DNA from: Fodinibius sp052060035
Lineage (GTDB): Bacteria > Bacteroidota > Rhodothermia > Balneolales > Balneolaceae
Direction: 5' to 3'
Assembly (NCBI RefSeq): GCF_052060035.1
Contig: NZ_JBPOEA010000010.1
Location: 1 to 64,000 of the forward strand
Length of the DNA stretch: 64,000 nt
Shown here piece by piece: positions 52,466 through 62,700 of the stretch. The stretch's first letter is position 1. Each line of letters opens with the position of its first letter. A program made the position numbers and the translations under genes. Below the pieces are notes generated by a model. That model searched no databases. It saw only the letters and a program-made list of their open reading frames with translations, and had not been told where the DNA came from.

Positions 52466-53614
52466 TTGAAAATGAGATCAAAAAAAATTCTTTTAGTAGG
52501 CAATGCAAATCACCAGTTTGTAGCAAATTATGCCAAGTGGTTGAAAAAAGAGTCTAATGAATTTGAGGTTGATGTTTTATCGGATCGTCCAGTCAAGATT
52601 GATTCAAAAAAGTTTTATAATAAGATATTTCACCTCAAATTTGAAGCCCCTTTGTTTAAGATTGTGAACAAGTTTAAGGGTATAAGACGCTACTATAGAT
52701 TTTTTCTTTATGTAAAATTATTGAAAGAATTGCCGAATTATGAGTATGTCCACTTTCATTTTTTGAACGTGGATTCAGGGTTTTTGGCTACTCAAGTAAA
52801 AAAGTATTTAGGTGCTAAAGTTATCATTTCTATTTGGGGAAGTGATTTTTATAGAGTTAAAGAGCGAGATAAGAAGTATTTCGAAAATGCTTGTCAAACA
52901 GCTGACAAAATTACTTTTACCAATTCAGTAACAAGAGACAATTTTATAAATAGTTTGGATTGGAACAAAGATAATCTGCGTGTGTGCAGATTTGGTTTAG
53001 CTCCTTTGGAAGTATTAAAACAATTGAATAAATCTAAGAGACAATGTAAAAGAGATTTAGGCTGGGACCCAGAAACGCTATCAATCACTATTGGCTATAA
53101 CAGTAACCCTGCGCAGCAACATATAAAGATAATTGAACAATTTAATAAATCTGTTTTAACTAAGTGCGCGCAGAAAATTGAATTAATTCTACCTCTTACC
53201 TATGGTAGTGATGATACATACAAAAATAAAATAGAGACAGTCCTTGAGAAATCCCCATTTGAATACAGAATATACCGTGATTATTTAACTGATCAGAAAG
53301 TGGCAGAAATTCGACAAGCTTCTGATATAATGATACAATTACAGAAGACAGATCAATTTTCTGGGTCCATGCAGGAGCATTTATATGCCGGAGATATCGT
53401 TATCACCGGTAGTTGGTTGCCCTACCAGACTATGAAAGATTATGGAGCTTACTTCTTAGAAGTGGATAATATTGAAGAGTTAGTTGATTTAGTTCCTGAA
53501 GTTGTTGACCAGTATAAAGGCTATAGGAAGAAAACGAAACCAAATTCTAATGCTATAGAAAGATTGAGTTCTTGGGAGACCAATATTAAAGACTGGATAG
53601 CGCTATATAATTAA
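52466..53614 (+). CDS. Glycosyltransferase (GT-B; resembles Fuc4NAc-type transferases)
   Basis: 382 residues from TTG 52466 (or ATG 52472). A GT-B type layout: VHFHFLNVDSGFLATQVKK and IISIWGSDFYRVKERDKKYF in the N-terminal half, and a C-terminal half with TIGYNSNPAQQHIKIIEQFN and LPLTYGSDDTYKNKIE. The latter pattern recalls the GT56-like transferases acting on lipid-linked sugars. The donor is unknown, likely a sugar made by this operon. Confidence 0.78.
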   Translation: MKMRSKKILLVGNANHQFVANYAKWLKKESNEFEVDVLSDRPVKIDSKKFYNKIFHLKFEAPLFKIVNKFKGIRRYYRFFLYVKLLKELPNYEYVHFHFLNVDSGFLATQVKKYLGAKVIISIWGSDFYRVKERDKKYFENACQTADKITFTNSVTRDNFINSLDWNKDNLRVCRFGLAPLEVLKQLNKSKRQCKRDLGWDPETLSITIGYNSNPAQQHIKIIEQFNKSVLTKCAQKIELILPLTYGSDDTYKNKIETVLEKSPFEYRIYRDYLTDQKVAEIRQASDIMIQLQKTDQFSGSMQEHLYAGDIVITGSWLPYQTMKDYGAYFLEVDNIEELVDLVPEVVDQYKGYRKKTKPNSNAIERLSSWETNIKDWIALYN

Positions 53615-53618
53615 CTGA

Positions 53619-55076
53619 ATGGATTTTAAGAGTACAGCAATTTCCGGTGTGAAATGGACAACAGTTGACAAAGTTGGAAAAGCTGTATTCCAATTACTCC
53701 AGGTGGCTATACTAACCCGCTTTCTTCCCAAAGAGGCATTCGGATTAGTGGCAATGGCCGTTGTTGTTATCGGATTCACTAATATTTTTGTGGATATGGG
53801 GTTGACTTCGGCTATACTTCACAAACAGGATGCTACTGTTAATGAATACAGCAGTATATATTGGCTAAATATTTTTATTTCAGTTGGGTTATATATCTTT
53901 TTGCTAATTGCTACCCCGTTTGTTTCTGATTTTTACTCTGAAAAGGAGTTGTTAACGATTGTACCAATTTTGGGGACCAATATATTATTGATTGCACTGG
54001 GGCGGCAACATCGAACAATTATGCAAAAAGAGTTTCGATTTAAGCCAATTGCGCTGGTTGAATTATCAGCCTATTTTGTTGGTGTAGTTGTTGCTGTTCT
54101 ATTTGCATATCGAGGGGCTGGGGTTTATAGCTTGGTTTATTCCACTCTAACAGCTTCTGCAATAACAAATATTTTATTTTTAGGGATAAATATTCGATTA
54201 AATCCCATAAAGTTACATTTCCATTATAAAGATACAATCCCCTTTTTAAGGGTTGGGGGATATCAAATGGGTAGCAAGATTTTGGATTTCGCCTCTAAAG
54301 AGGTAGATATTTTTATAGTAGGAAAAATGCTCGGAGCTGAGGCTTTAGGGTTATACAGCTTATCAAAACAAATAGTCTTGAAACTTTTTAGTTTAATAAA
54401 TCCTATTGTGGTTAATGTTTTAAGCCCTCTCTTATCATCTATTCAAAAAGAATCAGAGAAATTAAAGAGAACCTTTTTACGGGTGGTCAAATATCTAGCG
54501 TACATAAATTTTCCACTCTATTTTTTAATTTTGATAAACTCAAGAGAAATTTTGCATATTGTTTATGGTAGTGAGTATGAAGAAGGTTTCGTAGTATTAT
54601 CTTTATTAGCTATATATTATTGCATTATTTCTCTCTCAAATCCTGTGGGGAGTCTTCAAATTGCAACAGGAAGAACGGATATTGGTTTCTTGTGGACAAT
54701 ATTACGAGTTATTCTGACTCCCGTATTTATATTTATAGGATCATTGTATAGTATTAATGGTGTTGCTTTATCTGTTGCTGTTCTTGGGGTTATTTTGTTG
54801 GTTCCTTTGTGGTATGTACAATTGAGACCTATGGCAGATATATCCCTCAGAGAGTACCTTGAGCAGTTTTATAAACCACTATCAGTATTTTTTATTTTTG
54901 GCTTAATTGCTATAGCTGTTGATTATTTCATAAATATGGGTCCGATTTTTGTAAGTCTGTTAATTAAATCACTCTTTTTTATGATTCTATTTGCTGGGGG
55001 ATTATATATGATGGATAGGAAATCTTTGAAATCATTTTGGGAATTCTCGAAATCTTCATTGAAGAAATCTATTTAG
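53619..55076 (+). CDS. Wzx-type polysaccharide flippase
   Basis: 485 residues with about 12-14 hydrophobic segments. The N-terminal TAISGVKWTTVDKVGKAVFQ matches the MOP-type polysaccharide biosynthesis (WzxC-like) family, and the end has further helices. It should flip undecaprenyl-linked repeat units across the inner membrane. Four bases separate it from the previous gene. Confidence 0.9.
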   Translation: MDFKSTAISGVKWTTVDKVGKAVFQLLQVAILTRFLPKEAFGLVAMAVVVIGFTNIFVDMGLTSAILHKQDATVNEYSSIYWLNIFISVGLYIFLLIATPFVSDFYSEKELLTIVPILGTNILLIALGRQHRTIMQKEFRFKPIALVELSAYFVGVVVAVLFAYRGAGVYSLVYSTLTASAITNILFLGINIRLNPIKLHFHYKDTIPFLRVGGYQMGSKILDFASKEVDIFIVGKMLGAEALGLYSLSKQIVLKLFSLINPIVVNVLSPLLSSIQKESEKLKRTFLRVVKYLAYINFPLYFLILINSREILHIVYGSEYEEGFVVLSLLAIYYCIISLSNPVGSLQIATGRTDIGFLWTILRVILTPVFIFIGSLYSINGVALSVAVLGVILLVPLWYVQLRPMADISLREYLEQFYKPLSVFFIFGLIAIAVDYFINMGPIFVSLLIKSLFFMILFAGGLYMMDRKSLKSFWEFSKSSLKKSI

Positions 55077-55079
55077 GTT

Positions 55080-56741
55080 ATGTCGAAATTTGTAGTAGAA
55101 ATTGAGCTGAAAAAAGATTTTTCTGATGAAAGTTTTAAAGTCACGATTCAAGGAAATAGTAAGTTTGGAGATGATTGTATTTATGTAGACCAAGAGAATT
55201 ATTTTTTATTGTTAGATGGGGCAGTACTTAATAAAAGTGATTTGCTTATGTCAAGTAAAAATTGGAGATCATGTATAGTTGATTTATACCAACAAAAGGG
55301 GGATGCTTTTTTTGATCTGTTGAAAGGCTCTTATGTGGGACTGTTGTTTGATAAAAATGCTGGCAAATGGCTAATATATTCAGATCATATTGGTAGCAAG
55401 CCAATTTATTATCACTATAATAACGACAAGATCTATATTTCAAATAATTACACAGAATTAGTTAATACTCTTATGGCTAATTCAATATCAATATCTTTAA
55501 ATGTAGATGCTGCCTATCTATTATTAACCTATGGTTTTGTATTTGAAGATATTACCATTTTAAATGAAGTAAGTAGATTGATGGTTGGCCATTATGGTAT
55601 AATTAGTAAAAATGGGTTTACAACAAAAGAATTTTTCAAGTTAAATAATGATCCTATTCAGATAACTGAAGAGGAGGCTGTAGAGGAAATAGATAAAAGA
55701 TTCAGGAATGCTGTTAAGTTAGCTTTTGAAAAAGATCGAGAGTATGGTCTAAAACATCTGGTATCTTTAAGTGGTGGGCTTGATTCAAGGATGACTTCTT
55801 GGGTGGCTCATGAAATGGGATACACCGATCAATTGAATATCACTTTTTCTCAGAGTGATTATTTAGATGAATCTATCCCTAAAAAGATCGCTGAAGATTT
55901 AAAACATGAGTGGCTATTTAAAGCATTGGATAATGGTACCTTTCTAAATTCCATTGATGAAATTAATAAAATTTCGGGTGGTAATGTTTTATACTATGGG
56001 TTGGCTCACAGTTATAGTTTATATAAATACATGGACTTTTCCGATCTTGGCTTACTCCACACAGGTCAATTAGGCGATGTTGTTATTGGAAGCTATTCAT
56101 CAGAACCTTCTTATAGCCACGAGTTTTCAAAGTTGAGTGGGGCTTATTCAAATACCTTAAAAAAAGAATTCGGTGATATCACATTTAGTGAATATCGCAA
56201 TGAGGAGTTATTTAAGATGAATATAAGGGGATTTTATGGTATTAATATGGGGCTTTTGCCTGTACAAGAATTTACTGAAACGTATTCTCCGTTTTATGAT
56301 AAGGATTTTATGAGTTTTGCACTTAGTGTACCAATCAAGATGAGATATGATCATAGATTGTATAAAAAATGGATAATTAAAAAATATCCTGAAGCGGCTA
56401 ATTACGTTTGGGAATCAACAAAGGCAAAAATTACAGATTGGCATATTAAACTTGTGCAGAAGGAGGTACCAGTCCAGCAGTTACTTCAAAAGATTTTAAG
56501 GCGTTTGGGAATCAACAAATGTAGTAAAAAGACTAAGAACCATATGAATCCACTTGATTACTGGTATACTAAAAACGTAGAACTAAAAAGATTTCAAGAT
56601 GAATACTTTGAAGCGAATATCAATCGTTTAAACGACTATCCTGAGCTCAAAGAAGATTGTATACAATTGTATAAAGAGGGGAATGGCGTAGAGAAAAATC
56701 AAGTGTTGACGTTAATTTCAACCACGAAACAGTTTTTTTAA
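55080..56741 (+). CDS. Asparagine-synthase-like enzyme lacking the N-terminal Cys
   Basis: 553 residues. The C-terminal ATP-pyrophosphatase domain has the PP-loop SLSGGLDSRMTSWVAHEM (about 227-244). The N-terminal glutaminase-like half retains the fold (DGAVLNKSDLL, IYSDHIGSKPIYYHYN) but begins MSKFVVEIELKK. The Met-Cys of glutamine-hydrolysing enzymes is absent. So glutamine cannot be hydrolysed; ammonia or another amine would be used. Such genes in polysaccharide clusters are suspected of amidating sugar acids. The substrate is unknown. Confidence 0.85.
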   Translation: MSKFVVEIELKKDFSDESFKVTIQGNSKFGDDCIYVDQENYFLLLDGAVLNKSDLLMSSKNWRSCIVDLYQQKGDAFFDLLKGSYVGLLFDKNAGKWLIYSDHIGSKPIYYHYNNDKIYISNNYTELVNTLMANSISISLNVDAAYLLLTYGFVFEDITILNEVSRLMVGHYGIISKNGFTTKEFFKLNNDPIQITEEEAVEEIDKRFRNAVKLAFEKDREYGLKHLVSLSGGLDSRMTSWVAHEMGYTDQLNITFSQSDYLDESIPKKIAEDLKHEWLFKALDNGTFLNSIDEINKISGGNVLYYGLAHSYSLYKYMDFSDLGLLHTGQLGDVVIGSYSSEPSYSHEFSKLSGAYSNTLKKEFGDITFSEYRNEELFKMNIRGFYGINMGLLPVQEFTETYSPFYDKDFMSFALSVPIKMRYDHRLYKKWIIKKYPEAANYVWESTKAKITDWHIKLVQKEVPVQQLLQKILRRLGINKCSKKTKNHMNPLDYWYTKNVELKRFQDEYFEANINRLNDYPELKEDCIQLYKEGNGVEKNQVLTLISTTKQFF

Positions 56742-56743
56742 GA

Positions 56744-57904
56744 TTGAATATTCTAAATATATCATCAATAATCCCGTTAAAAGGACTCAAGCGAGAAAAT
56801 GATATTATTCTACGAATCCAAGATTATCTGAAAGACAATTATGGATATGACTTCACAATAGCTATGTCTTTACCCTATGTGCCTTTTATCTTATCTCTGA
56901 TTAATGATAAATGGAAGAAATACAGAGATTATCAGCATAAGAGACAACTAAAAGTTCAAGGTCATGATACAGTTATCTACCCTTGGTTATTGCCTCCAAC
57001 AAGTAACTTCTGGTTAAATTATTTTTTAATTCCTGTCAATTGGGTCTGGTATATATTTGTTGTTCAAAAAAAAATTTTTCAGGAAGCCAAAAATGCAGAT
57101 CTATTGCTTACACAGAATTTAATACCAGATGCGATTCTTGCTTATTGGTTACATAAAAAATATGATACACCTTATATCATAAACATTAGGGGCAAGTCTG
57201 AAAAATACTGGTACAAACTACCAGTGCTTCGATCTGTAATAAAAAACGCCTCACAGGTGATTACTCACAGTCCAACGAATTATCAATTGTTTAAAGATGA
57301 TTATGAAATCGAACTAGTTCCTCATCCGGTGGATGATATCTTCTATTTTGATGGGAACAATGAATATAGTTATCCGAAACTTATAAGTGTGTGTAGATTA
57401 TTAAGCCTTAAAAATATTGACAAAGTAATATATGCTTTGTCAAAGTTGAAAAAGCAGGGGCAAAATTTTGAATATTGTATTGTTGGTGATGGACCGAGGA
57501 TGAAAAGTTTGAAGGAGCTTGTAATAGAACTTGGCTTGGTTAATGAAGTGTCTTTTGAAGGTTACTTAAGTAGAGAGAAGGTTGCAGCTCAACTTAAAGA
57601 CTCAAACGTATTTATTATGCCTAGTAATCCTGAGACCTTAGGTCGTGCATTTTTAGAAGCAGCTGCATCGGGTTGTTTAATAATAGGTCATCAAAATACT
57701 GGAGTGGATGGGCTTTTTACACATCAAGAGTCAGCAATTTTTGTTAACGAAGATACTGTATATAAAGGGCTGAAAACAGTATTTGAAAACTTAAACACGA
57801 TGAGTAATTATAGGGAGAAATCCCAAAAAATTGTTAAGAATCTAAAGTGGGATAAAATTGGTAGTATTTATGATGATATTTTTACTAAATCTTATAATCA
57901 ATAA
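56744..57904 (+). CDS. GT4-family glycosyltransferase
   Basis: 386 residues from TTG 56744. The C-terminal GT-B half has the CRLLSLKNIDKVIYALSKL segment, the GDGPRM loop and the EX7E-like NPETLGRAFLEAAASGC motif. This is a typical GT4 retaining transferase. It overlaps nothing and is two bases after the previous stop. Donor and acceptor are unknown. Confidence 0.88.
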   Translation: MNILNISSIIPLKGLKRENDIILRIQDYLKDNYGYDFTIAMSLPYVPFILSLINDKWKKYRDYQHKRQLKVQGHDTVIYPWLLPPTSNFWLNYFLIPVNWVWYIFVVQKKIFQEAKNADLLLTQNLIPDAILAYWLHKKYDTPYIINIRGKSEKYWYKLPVLRSVIKNASQVITHSPTNYQLFKDDYEIELVPHPVDDIFYFDGNNEYSYPKLISVCRLLSLKNIDKVIYALSKLKKQGQNFEYCIVGDGPRMKSLKELVIELGLVNEVSFEGYLSREKVAAQLKDSNVFIMPSNPETLGRAFLEAAASGCLIIGHQNTGVDGLFTHQESAIFVNEDTVYKGLKTVFENLNTMSNYREKSQKIVKNLKWDKIGSIYDDIFTKSYNQ

Positions 57905-57915
57905 TGATTATTTAG

Positions 57916-59112
57916 ATGAAAAGTAGAAGCTTTTTAAAATTATGGGCAGTTTTATCTCTTTTTTTTATGGTAATTCTGCATCATCTGCAATTTAACTTTA
58001 ATTATGTTTTCCCATTTGAATTAATTTTTATTGCCCCATTATTACTTCTCAAAAATAGTGATGTGATTGCCTTTCGCAAATATGATACTACTAAAATTTT
58101 TTTAATAAGCTTTGCCCTATTAGCTGTAATAAATATAATATCTTCATTTTGGAGTAGCTTGTTCTTAATTACAGATTTTAAAGCCAATATCAGTTTTTCT
58201 ATAACATATATACTGATGTTGATATATTTTATTTATGGGGCTTTGTTATCCAGATATATTTCCAAAAGGGAAATAGCAGGTTACTTACTATTTTTTTTCA
58301 TCCTAGTATTTTTAATTTCAGTTTTGGAATACATTTATGTACCAGTAAGAGTTTTTTTGAATAATTTTTATGACGTAGAACAAGTTTACCTTAAAGATTT
58401 TACAGCCTCAAATTATCGGATCATTGGGCTTTTCAAAAACCCAAACAGTTTAGCCGTAGTTGTGATAATTTTATTGATTGGTGCTTCAAGAAAGTATAAA
58501 AGTGAGATTTATATTTTTTCATTAATATCTATGGCAGGGGTAATTATAGCATTTTCGGGTTCGAGAACAGGATTAGTATTACTGATTGTATACATACTTT
58601 ATGTTACTTTTTTTCAAGAGAAAACGGCTAATAAAAAGATTTCTGCTACTTTCCTTTTATTAATTCTGGGGGGATGGATGATTTATAATATTGATTTCGA
58701 TTCTATTTCGGTGCTAAATAGGATTGGGAACTCTGCTGGAAAAGCACTATTTGAAAATAGAATAAATATTTATTGGAATAAGACACTTGAACTAATATCT
58801 AGCTTTCCAATTCTTGGTAGCGGAATAAGTCATGGTGGTAGTATTACGGTTGATAATTTCTTACTGAATGTTTTGAAAGCAAATGGGATAATAGGGTTAA
58901 CTGTATTTTTAGCTCCGGTTTTATTTTTGCTCATAAATAGTTTTAAAAATTTTAAAAATGGGGCTGAAATAAAATTACTCATAATTATCTTCTTTTTAAG
59001 TTCAATGACCGGTGATTATTATAGAAGTCGTCCTATTTTCACTATTTTTTTCACTCTCATTGGTTATTATGGGATGTATCCATATGCATCTAAAAAAATC
59101 AAAAGGAACTGA
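57916..59112 (+). CDS. Wzy/O-antigen polymerase or ligase-family membrane protein
   Basis: 398 residues with about 10 membrane helices and a central periplasmic region. The segment AFSGSRTGLVLLIVYIL is typical of the O-antigen ligase/Wzy_C family. In a Wzx/Wzy locus the single such protein is usually the polymerase, which I favour. The following 87 bases before the next gene hold no gene. Confidence 0.82.
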   Translation: MKSRSFLKLWAVLSLFFMVILHHLQFNFNYVFPFELIFIAPLLLLKNSDVIAFRKYDTTKIFLISFALLAVINIISSFWSSLFLITDFKANISFSITYILMLIYFIYGALLSRYISKREIAGYLLFFFILVFLISVLEYIYVPVRVFLNNFYDVEQVYLKDFTASNYRIIGLFKNPNSLAVVVIILLIGASRKYKSEIYIFSLISMAGVIIAFSGSRTGLVLLIVYILYVTFFQEKTANKKISATFLLLILGGWMIYNIDFDSISVLNRIGNSAGKALFENRINIYWNKTLELISSFPILGSGISHGGSITVDNFLLNVLKANGIIGLTVFLAPVLFLLINSFKNFKNGAEIKLLIIIFFLSSMTGDYYRSRPIFTIFFTLIGYYGMYPYASKKIKRN

Positions 59113-59199
59113 AGATATGTTCATAAATAAGTGATATTTCTATAAGGTTATCAGTTAATCAATGTATTCAATATTTTTTAAGTTCTATTATTTTTTAGG

Positions 59200-60348
59200 A
59201 TGAACATTATCTACCATTTTACCAATATCCCTTCTCACTATAGGAAGGTCCTTTGGGAAAGATTAGTTGCGAGTGACAAGTTTAGAGTGGATTTTTTCTT
59301 TGGTGATGGTCCGCTTGGTATTAAATTAATTGACTTCAGTGAAAAACCACTTTGTAAGTTTCAAGACAGATTCCATTTTTTAAAAAATATTTGGTTTAAG
59401 AAGTCTATTATTTGGCAGAGTAGAGTTTTGAAAAAATGCATTAATGACAAGATTGATACAGCCATTTTTTTGGGGAATGCTTATTGCATAACCAATTGGC
59501 TTGCAGCATTTATTTGCAAAATTAGAAATATTGAAGTTGTCTTTTGGGGGCATGGAATATACGGAAATGAAAACAGTTTGAAGTTATTTTTGAGAAAAAC
59601 GTTTCTACGCTTAGCTGATAAACTTCTGCTATACGAGCGTAGAGCAAAACAATTATTGGTGAGTGAAGGGTTTAACTCTGATAAAATGTATGTTGTGTTT
59701 AATTCTTTAGATTATGACACTCAAAAGGAACTAAGGGAAAAGTTTAAAGGAATGGATAAAAATGAAGTTTTTGAATCATTAAAAAATCCTGATTTGCCTG
59801 TTCTAATATTTATCGGAAGGTTAACCACTATAAAAGAAGTTGATGTCTTAATAGAATCAGTAAATAATATTAACAAAGAGGAAATTAATATAAACCTAGT
59901 GATAATAGGAGACGGTCCTGAACGAGAAAGGCTAGAGAGATTGAGTTCTAAAGGGGTAGAAGAGAAATGGATTCATTTTGTAGGGGAATGTTATGAGGAA
60001 GAAAAAATTGCACAATATTTATCAGCTGCTGATCTCTGTGTATCACCGGGTAATGTAGGTCTCACGGGAATACATAGTCTAACTTATGGCACTCCGGTAG
60101 CAACACATGATGATATGGCTAATCAAATGCCGGAGGCGGAAGTAATTAAAGATGGATACAATGGGTTTCTTTTTAAGAAAGGGAGTGTAGAGGATTTAAA
60201 AAGGGAAATTGAATATTGGTTCAAAAGAGATCTTGATGAAATACAATTGTACTCTCAATGTATAGAAGTTATTGATAAGTATTATAATCCCGACTACCAG
60301 TTAACTGTTTTCGAAAGGATGGTGGAAAATAAACCACCCAGAGTTTAA
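59200..60348 (+). CDS. GT4-family glycosyltransferase
   Basis: 382 residues. The N-terminus (MNIIYHFTNIPSHYRKVLW) and GHGIYGNENSLK are typical, then IFIGRLTTIKEVDVLIESVN, GDGPERERLERL and the C-terminal segment SPGNVGLTGIHSLTYGTPVA with the EX7E-type position altered (GLTGIHSL). Function in repeat-unit assembly is likely; the sugar is unknown. Confidence 0.85.
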   Translation: MNIIYHFTNIPSHYRKVLWERLVASDKFRVDFFFGDGPLGIKLIDFSEKPLCKFQDRFHFLKNIWFKKSIIWQSRVLKKCINDKIDTAIFLGNAYCITNWLAAFICKIRNIEVVFWGHGIYGNENSLKLFLRKTFLRLADKLLLYERRAKQLLVSEGFNSDKMYVVFNSLDYDTQKELREKFKGMDKNEVFESLKNPDLPVLIFIGRLTTIKEVDVLIESVNNINKEEININLVIIGDGPERERLERLSSKGVEEKWIHFVGECYEEEKIAQYLSAADLCVSPGNVGLTGIHSLTYGTPVATHDDMANQMPEAEVIKDGYNGFLFKKGSVEDLKREIEYWFKRDLDEIQLYSQCIEVIDKYYNPDYQLTVFERMVENKPPRV

Positions 60349-60358
60349 GAAAAAAGAT

Positions 60359-61561
60359 ATGACGATGAAATTATTACAAATTAATGTTACGGCTAATAGT
60401 GGTAGTACTGGTAGGATAGCAGAGAGCATTGGGAACATTTTTTTAAGGAATGAGCATGAGAGTTACATAGCATTTGGGCAAAATGCTCAGGATAGCCAAT
60501 CAGAATTAATAAAAATAGGATCTAAGTTAGATAATTATATTCATGGTTTAAAAACACGGTTTTTCGATCGTCATGGATTCGCATCTAAGAAAGCTACCAA
60601 ATATTTAATAGGAGAAATTAACAAGATACAACCTGATGCTATTGGCTTACACAATTTGCATGGGTATTACCTTCATTTAGAAGTTCTTTTTAATTATTTA
60701 AAAAACAATCAGCATATACCAGTAGTCTGGACTTTGCATGATTGTTGGCCGTTTACCGGTCATTGTATTCATTTTTCAGATGAAGGTTGCGAAAAATGGA
60801 AAACACATTGTGAAAATTGCCCTTTAACCCATACCTATCCCAAGAGCTTTTTCGATAACAGTCATAAAAACTTTGAAGACAAAAGAAGGATTTTTACTGG
60901 ACATTCTAATTTAATAATTGTTACTCCAAGCAGATGGTTGAAAAAGTTAGTTAATAAATCATTCTTAAAGAATTATAAAATAAAGGTTATTCAAAATGGG
61001 GTCGATTTGAAACAGTTTCGTATTTTGAATAAAAGAGAAGCTAATGATAGTAATAAGAAAATTGTTTTAGGGGTAGCCAGTGTATGGGAAGAGCGAAAAG
61101 GATTAAATGATTTTATAAAGTTAAGTAAAGAACTACCTGTAGAGTATCAAATTGTTTTAATTGGTATTAATAAAAGCCAAAAAAAGAACCTGCCACAAAC
61201 TATTAAAGCAATATCCCGTACAGAAGATATATCTGAATTGGTTAAGTGGTATAATCAAGCAGATGTTTTTGTAAACCCCTCCAAAGAAGAAACTTTTGGC
61301 ATGGTTACAGCCGAAGCTATGGCTTGTGGAACGCCAGTAGCGGGTTACAACGCAACTGCTACATCAGAATTGGTTAGTAACAGTACCGGGAAAGTTGTGA
61401 AGCCTGGTGATATAGATAAATTGGCAGAAGCTGTGATTTCTATAACAGATAAAGAGGATAAAAAATACAAAATAAATTGTAGAGATCGTGCCGAAACTCT
61501 GTTTGATCAGGAAGATCGCTTCACAGATTATTATAATCTTTATCAGAAAGTTTTGAATTAA
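60359..61561 (+). CDS. GT4-family glycosyltransferase with Cys/His-rich insert
   Basis: 400 residues. LQINVTANSGSTGRIAESIG is followed by a Cys-rich stretch (HDCWPFTGHCIHF and CEKWKTHCENCP, about 125-158) typical of WcaC/TuaC-like transferases, possibly a metal site. The C-terminal half has GVASVWEERKGLNDFIKLSK and the EX7E motif in NPSKEETFGMVTAEAMACGT. Eighteen bases precede the next gene. It is the last glycosyltransferase of the operon in this window. Confidence 0.9.
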   Translation: MTMKLLQINVTANSGSTGRIAESIGNIFLRNEHESYIAFGQNAQDSQSELIKIGSKLDNYIHGLKTRFFDRHGFASKKATKYLIGEINKIQPDAIGLHNLHGYYLHLEVLFNYLKNNQHIPVVWTLHDCWPFTGHCIHFSDEGCEKWKTHCENCPLTHTYPKSFFDNSHKNFEDKRRIFTGHSNLIIVTPSRWLKKLVNKSFLKNYKIKVIQNGVDLKQFRILNKREANDSNKKIVLGVASVWEERKGLNDFIKLSKELPVEYQIVLIGINKSQKKNLPQTIKAISRTEDISELVKWYNQADVFVNPSKEETFGMVTAEAMACGTPVAGYNATATSELVSNSTGKVVKPGDIDKLAEAVISITDKEDKKYKINCRDRAETLFDQEDRFTDYYNLYQKVLN

Positions 61562-61578
61562 GATTGTTCGGTTTTTAA

Positions 61579-62700
61579 ATGATGAAGAGTTATTATAAAA
61601 AAATTTCAAAAGTTATTAGATACTGTTCTATTTATGGATTAAAAAGAACAGTAAATAAAGTTTCAGGTAGGCTTAGGAGATTTAATATTTTTAATCCAAA
61701 ATATCTCAAAAAAGAGCCGAAGATTGGATTAGTAGGTTGTGGTCAATTTCAGTTTTCAACTATTGCTTATTATTTATCCAGAGGATGGACAAACAAATTT
61801 TCTTTTTGTTACGATATTGATCAAAAGAAATCTAAAACACTGGCTGAATACTATAGTATCCCAGAGGTTCTGGATGAAGAGAACGAGCTTTATAATCGTA
61901 ATCGAGAAGATTTGGTTTATATCGCCTCCAATCATGCTTCACATACCCCTTATGCTATTAAATTCTTAAATAACGGGATTGACGTATTCTCTGAAAAACC
62001 GATATCGGTCTCTTTTGAACAATTTGACCGTTTGTTAGAAGTGCTGGAAAAGTCGAATAACGATTTTTATGTAGGATATAACCGTCCGTATTCACCTGCA
62101 GTTACAGATTTAAGGAATAGATATAATGAATTACATACGGATGAAGGACGGTTTACATTGAATTGTTTTATTTCGGCTCATGATATACCAAAAGACCATT
62201 GGTATCGTAATCCCCAAGAAGGTACCCGCATTTGTGGCAATGTTGGCCACTGGATAGATTTAATGTTTCATATTTATAATTGGAGAGATCATATTCCTAA
62301 AAAGTATATTGTTCAGATTGCTTATTCAGACCTATCTGAACCGGATGACAATATTACGATATCGATTACCGATGGTATTGGAGATCTAACTTCTATAACG
62401 ATATCAGCTCGCTCCGAACCTTTTGAAGGAATCAATGAAACGATTAACTTTCAATATGATACGCTGATAGCCAAGATCGATGATTTTCGAAGGATGACTG
62501 TTTGGAATGGAGACAAGCTGAATAAAAAGCGGTATTGGCCTAAAGATGTGGGACACAAACGGTCTGTGATGCAACCATTCCGGAATGATAATAGGGATTT
62601 AAATGAAATCGTTGCTTCTACAGAATTGATGCTACATATTACAGAAATGGTTAGAAACGTAGAAACAGAGAAAGAAATTACATTGAAAAGAAGTTTATAA
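61579..62700 (+). CDS. Gfo/Idh/MocA-family oxidoreductase
   Basis: 373 residues. The N-terminal basic segment (about 1-45) is an unusual lead; the Rossmann fold then starts at about residue 48 (KIGLVGCGQFQFSTIAYYLS). The EKP motif (DVFSEKPISVSFEQF) contributes to catalysis, and the C-terminal domain follows. It would oxidise a sugar or nucleotide-sugar at C3 or C6. Its stop TAA is directly followed by the ATG of the next gene. Confidence 0.88.
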   Translation: MMKSYYKKISKVIRYCSIYGLKRTVNKVSGRLRRFNIFNPKYLKKEPKIGLVGCGQFQFSTIAYYLSRGWTNKFSFCYDIDQKKSKTLAEYYSIPEVLDEENELYNRNREDLVYIASNHASHTPYAIKFLNNGIDVFSEKPISVSFEQFDRLLEVLEKSNNDFYVGYNRPYSPAVTDLRNRYNELHTDEGRFTLNCFISAHDIPKDHWYRNPQEGTRICGNVGHWIDLMFHIYNWRDHIPKKYIVQIAYSDLSEPDDNITISITDGIGDLTSITISARSEPFEGINETINFQYDTLIAKIDDFRRMTVWNGDKLNKKRYWPKDVGHKRSVMQPFRNDNRDLNEIVASTELMLHITEMVRNVETEKEITLKRSL

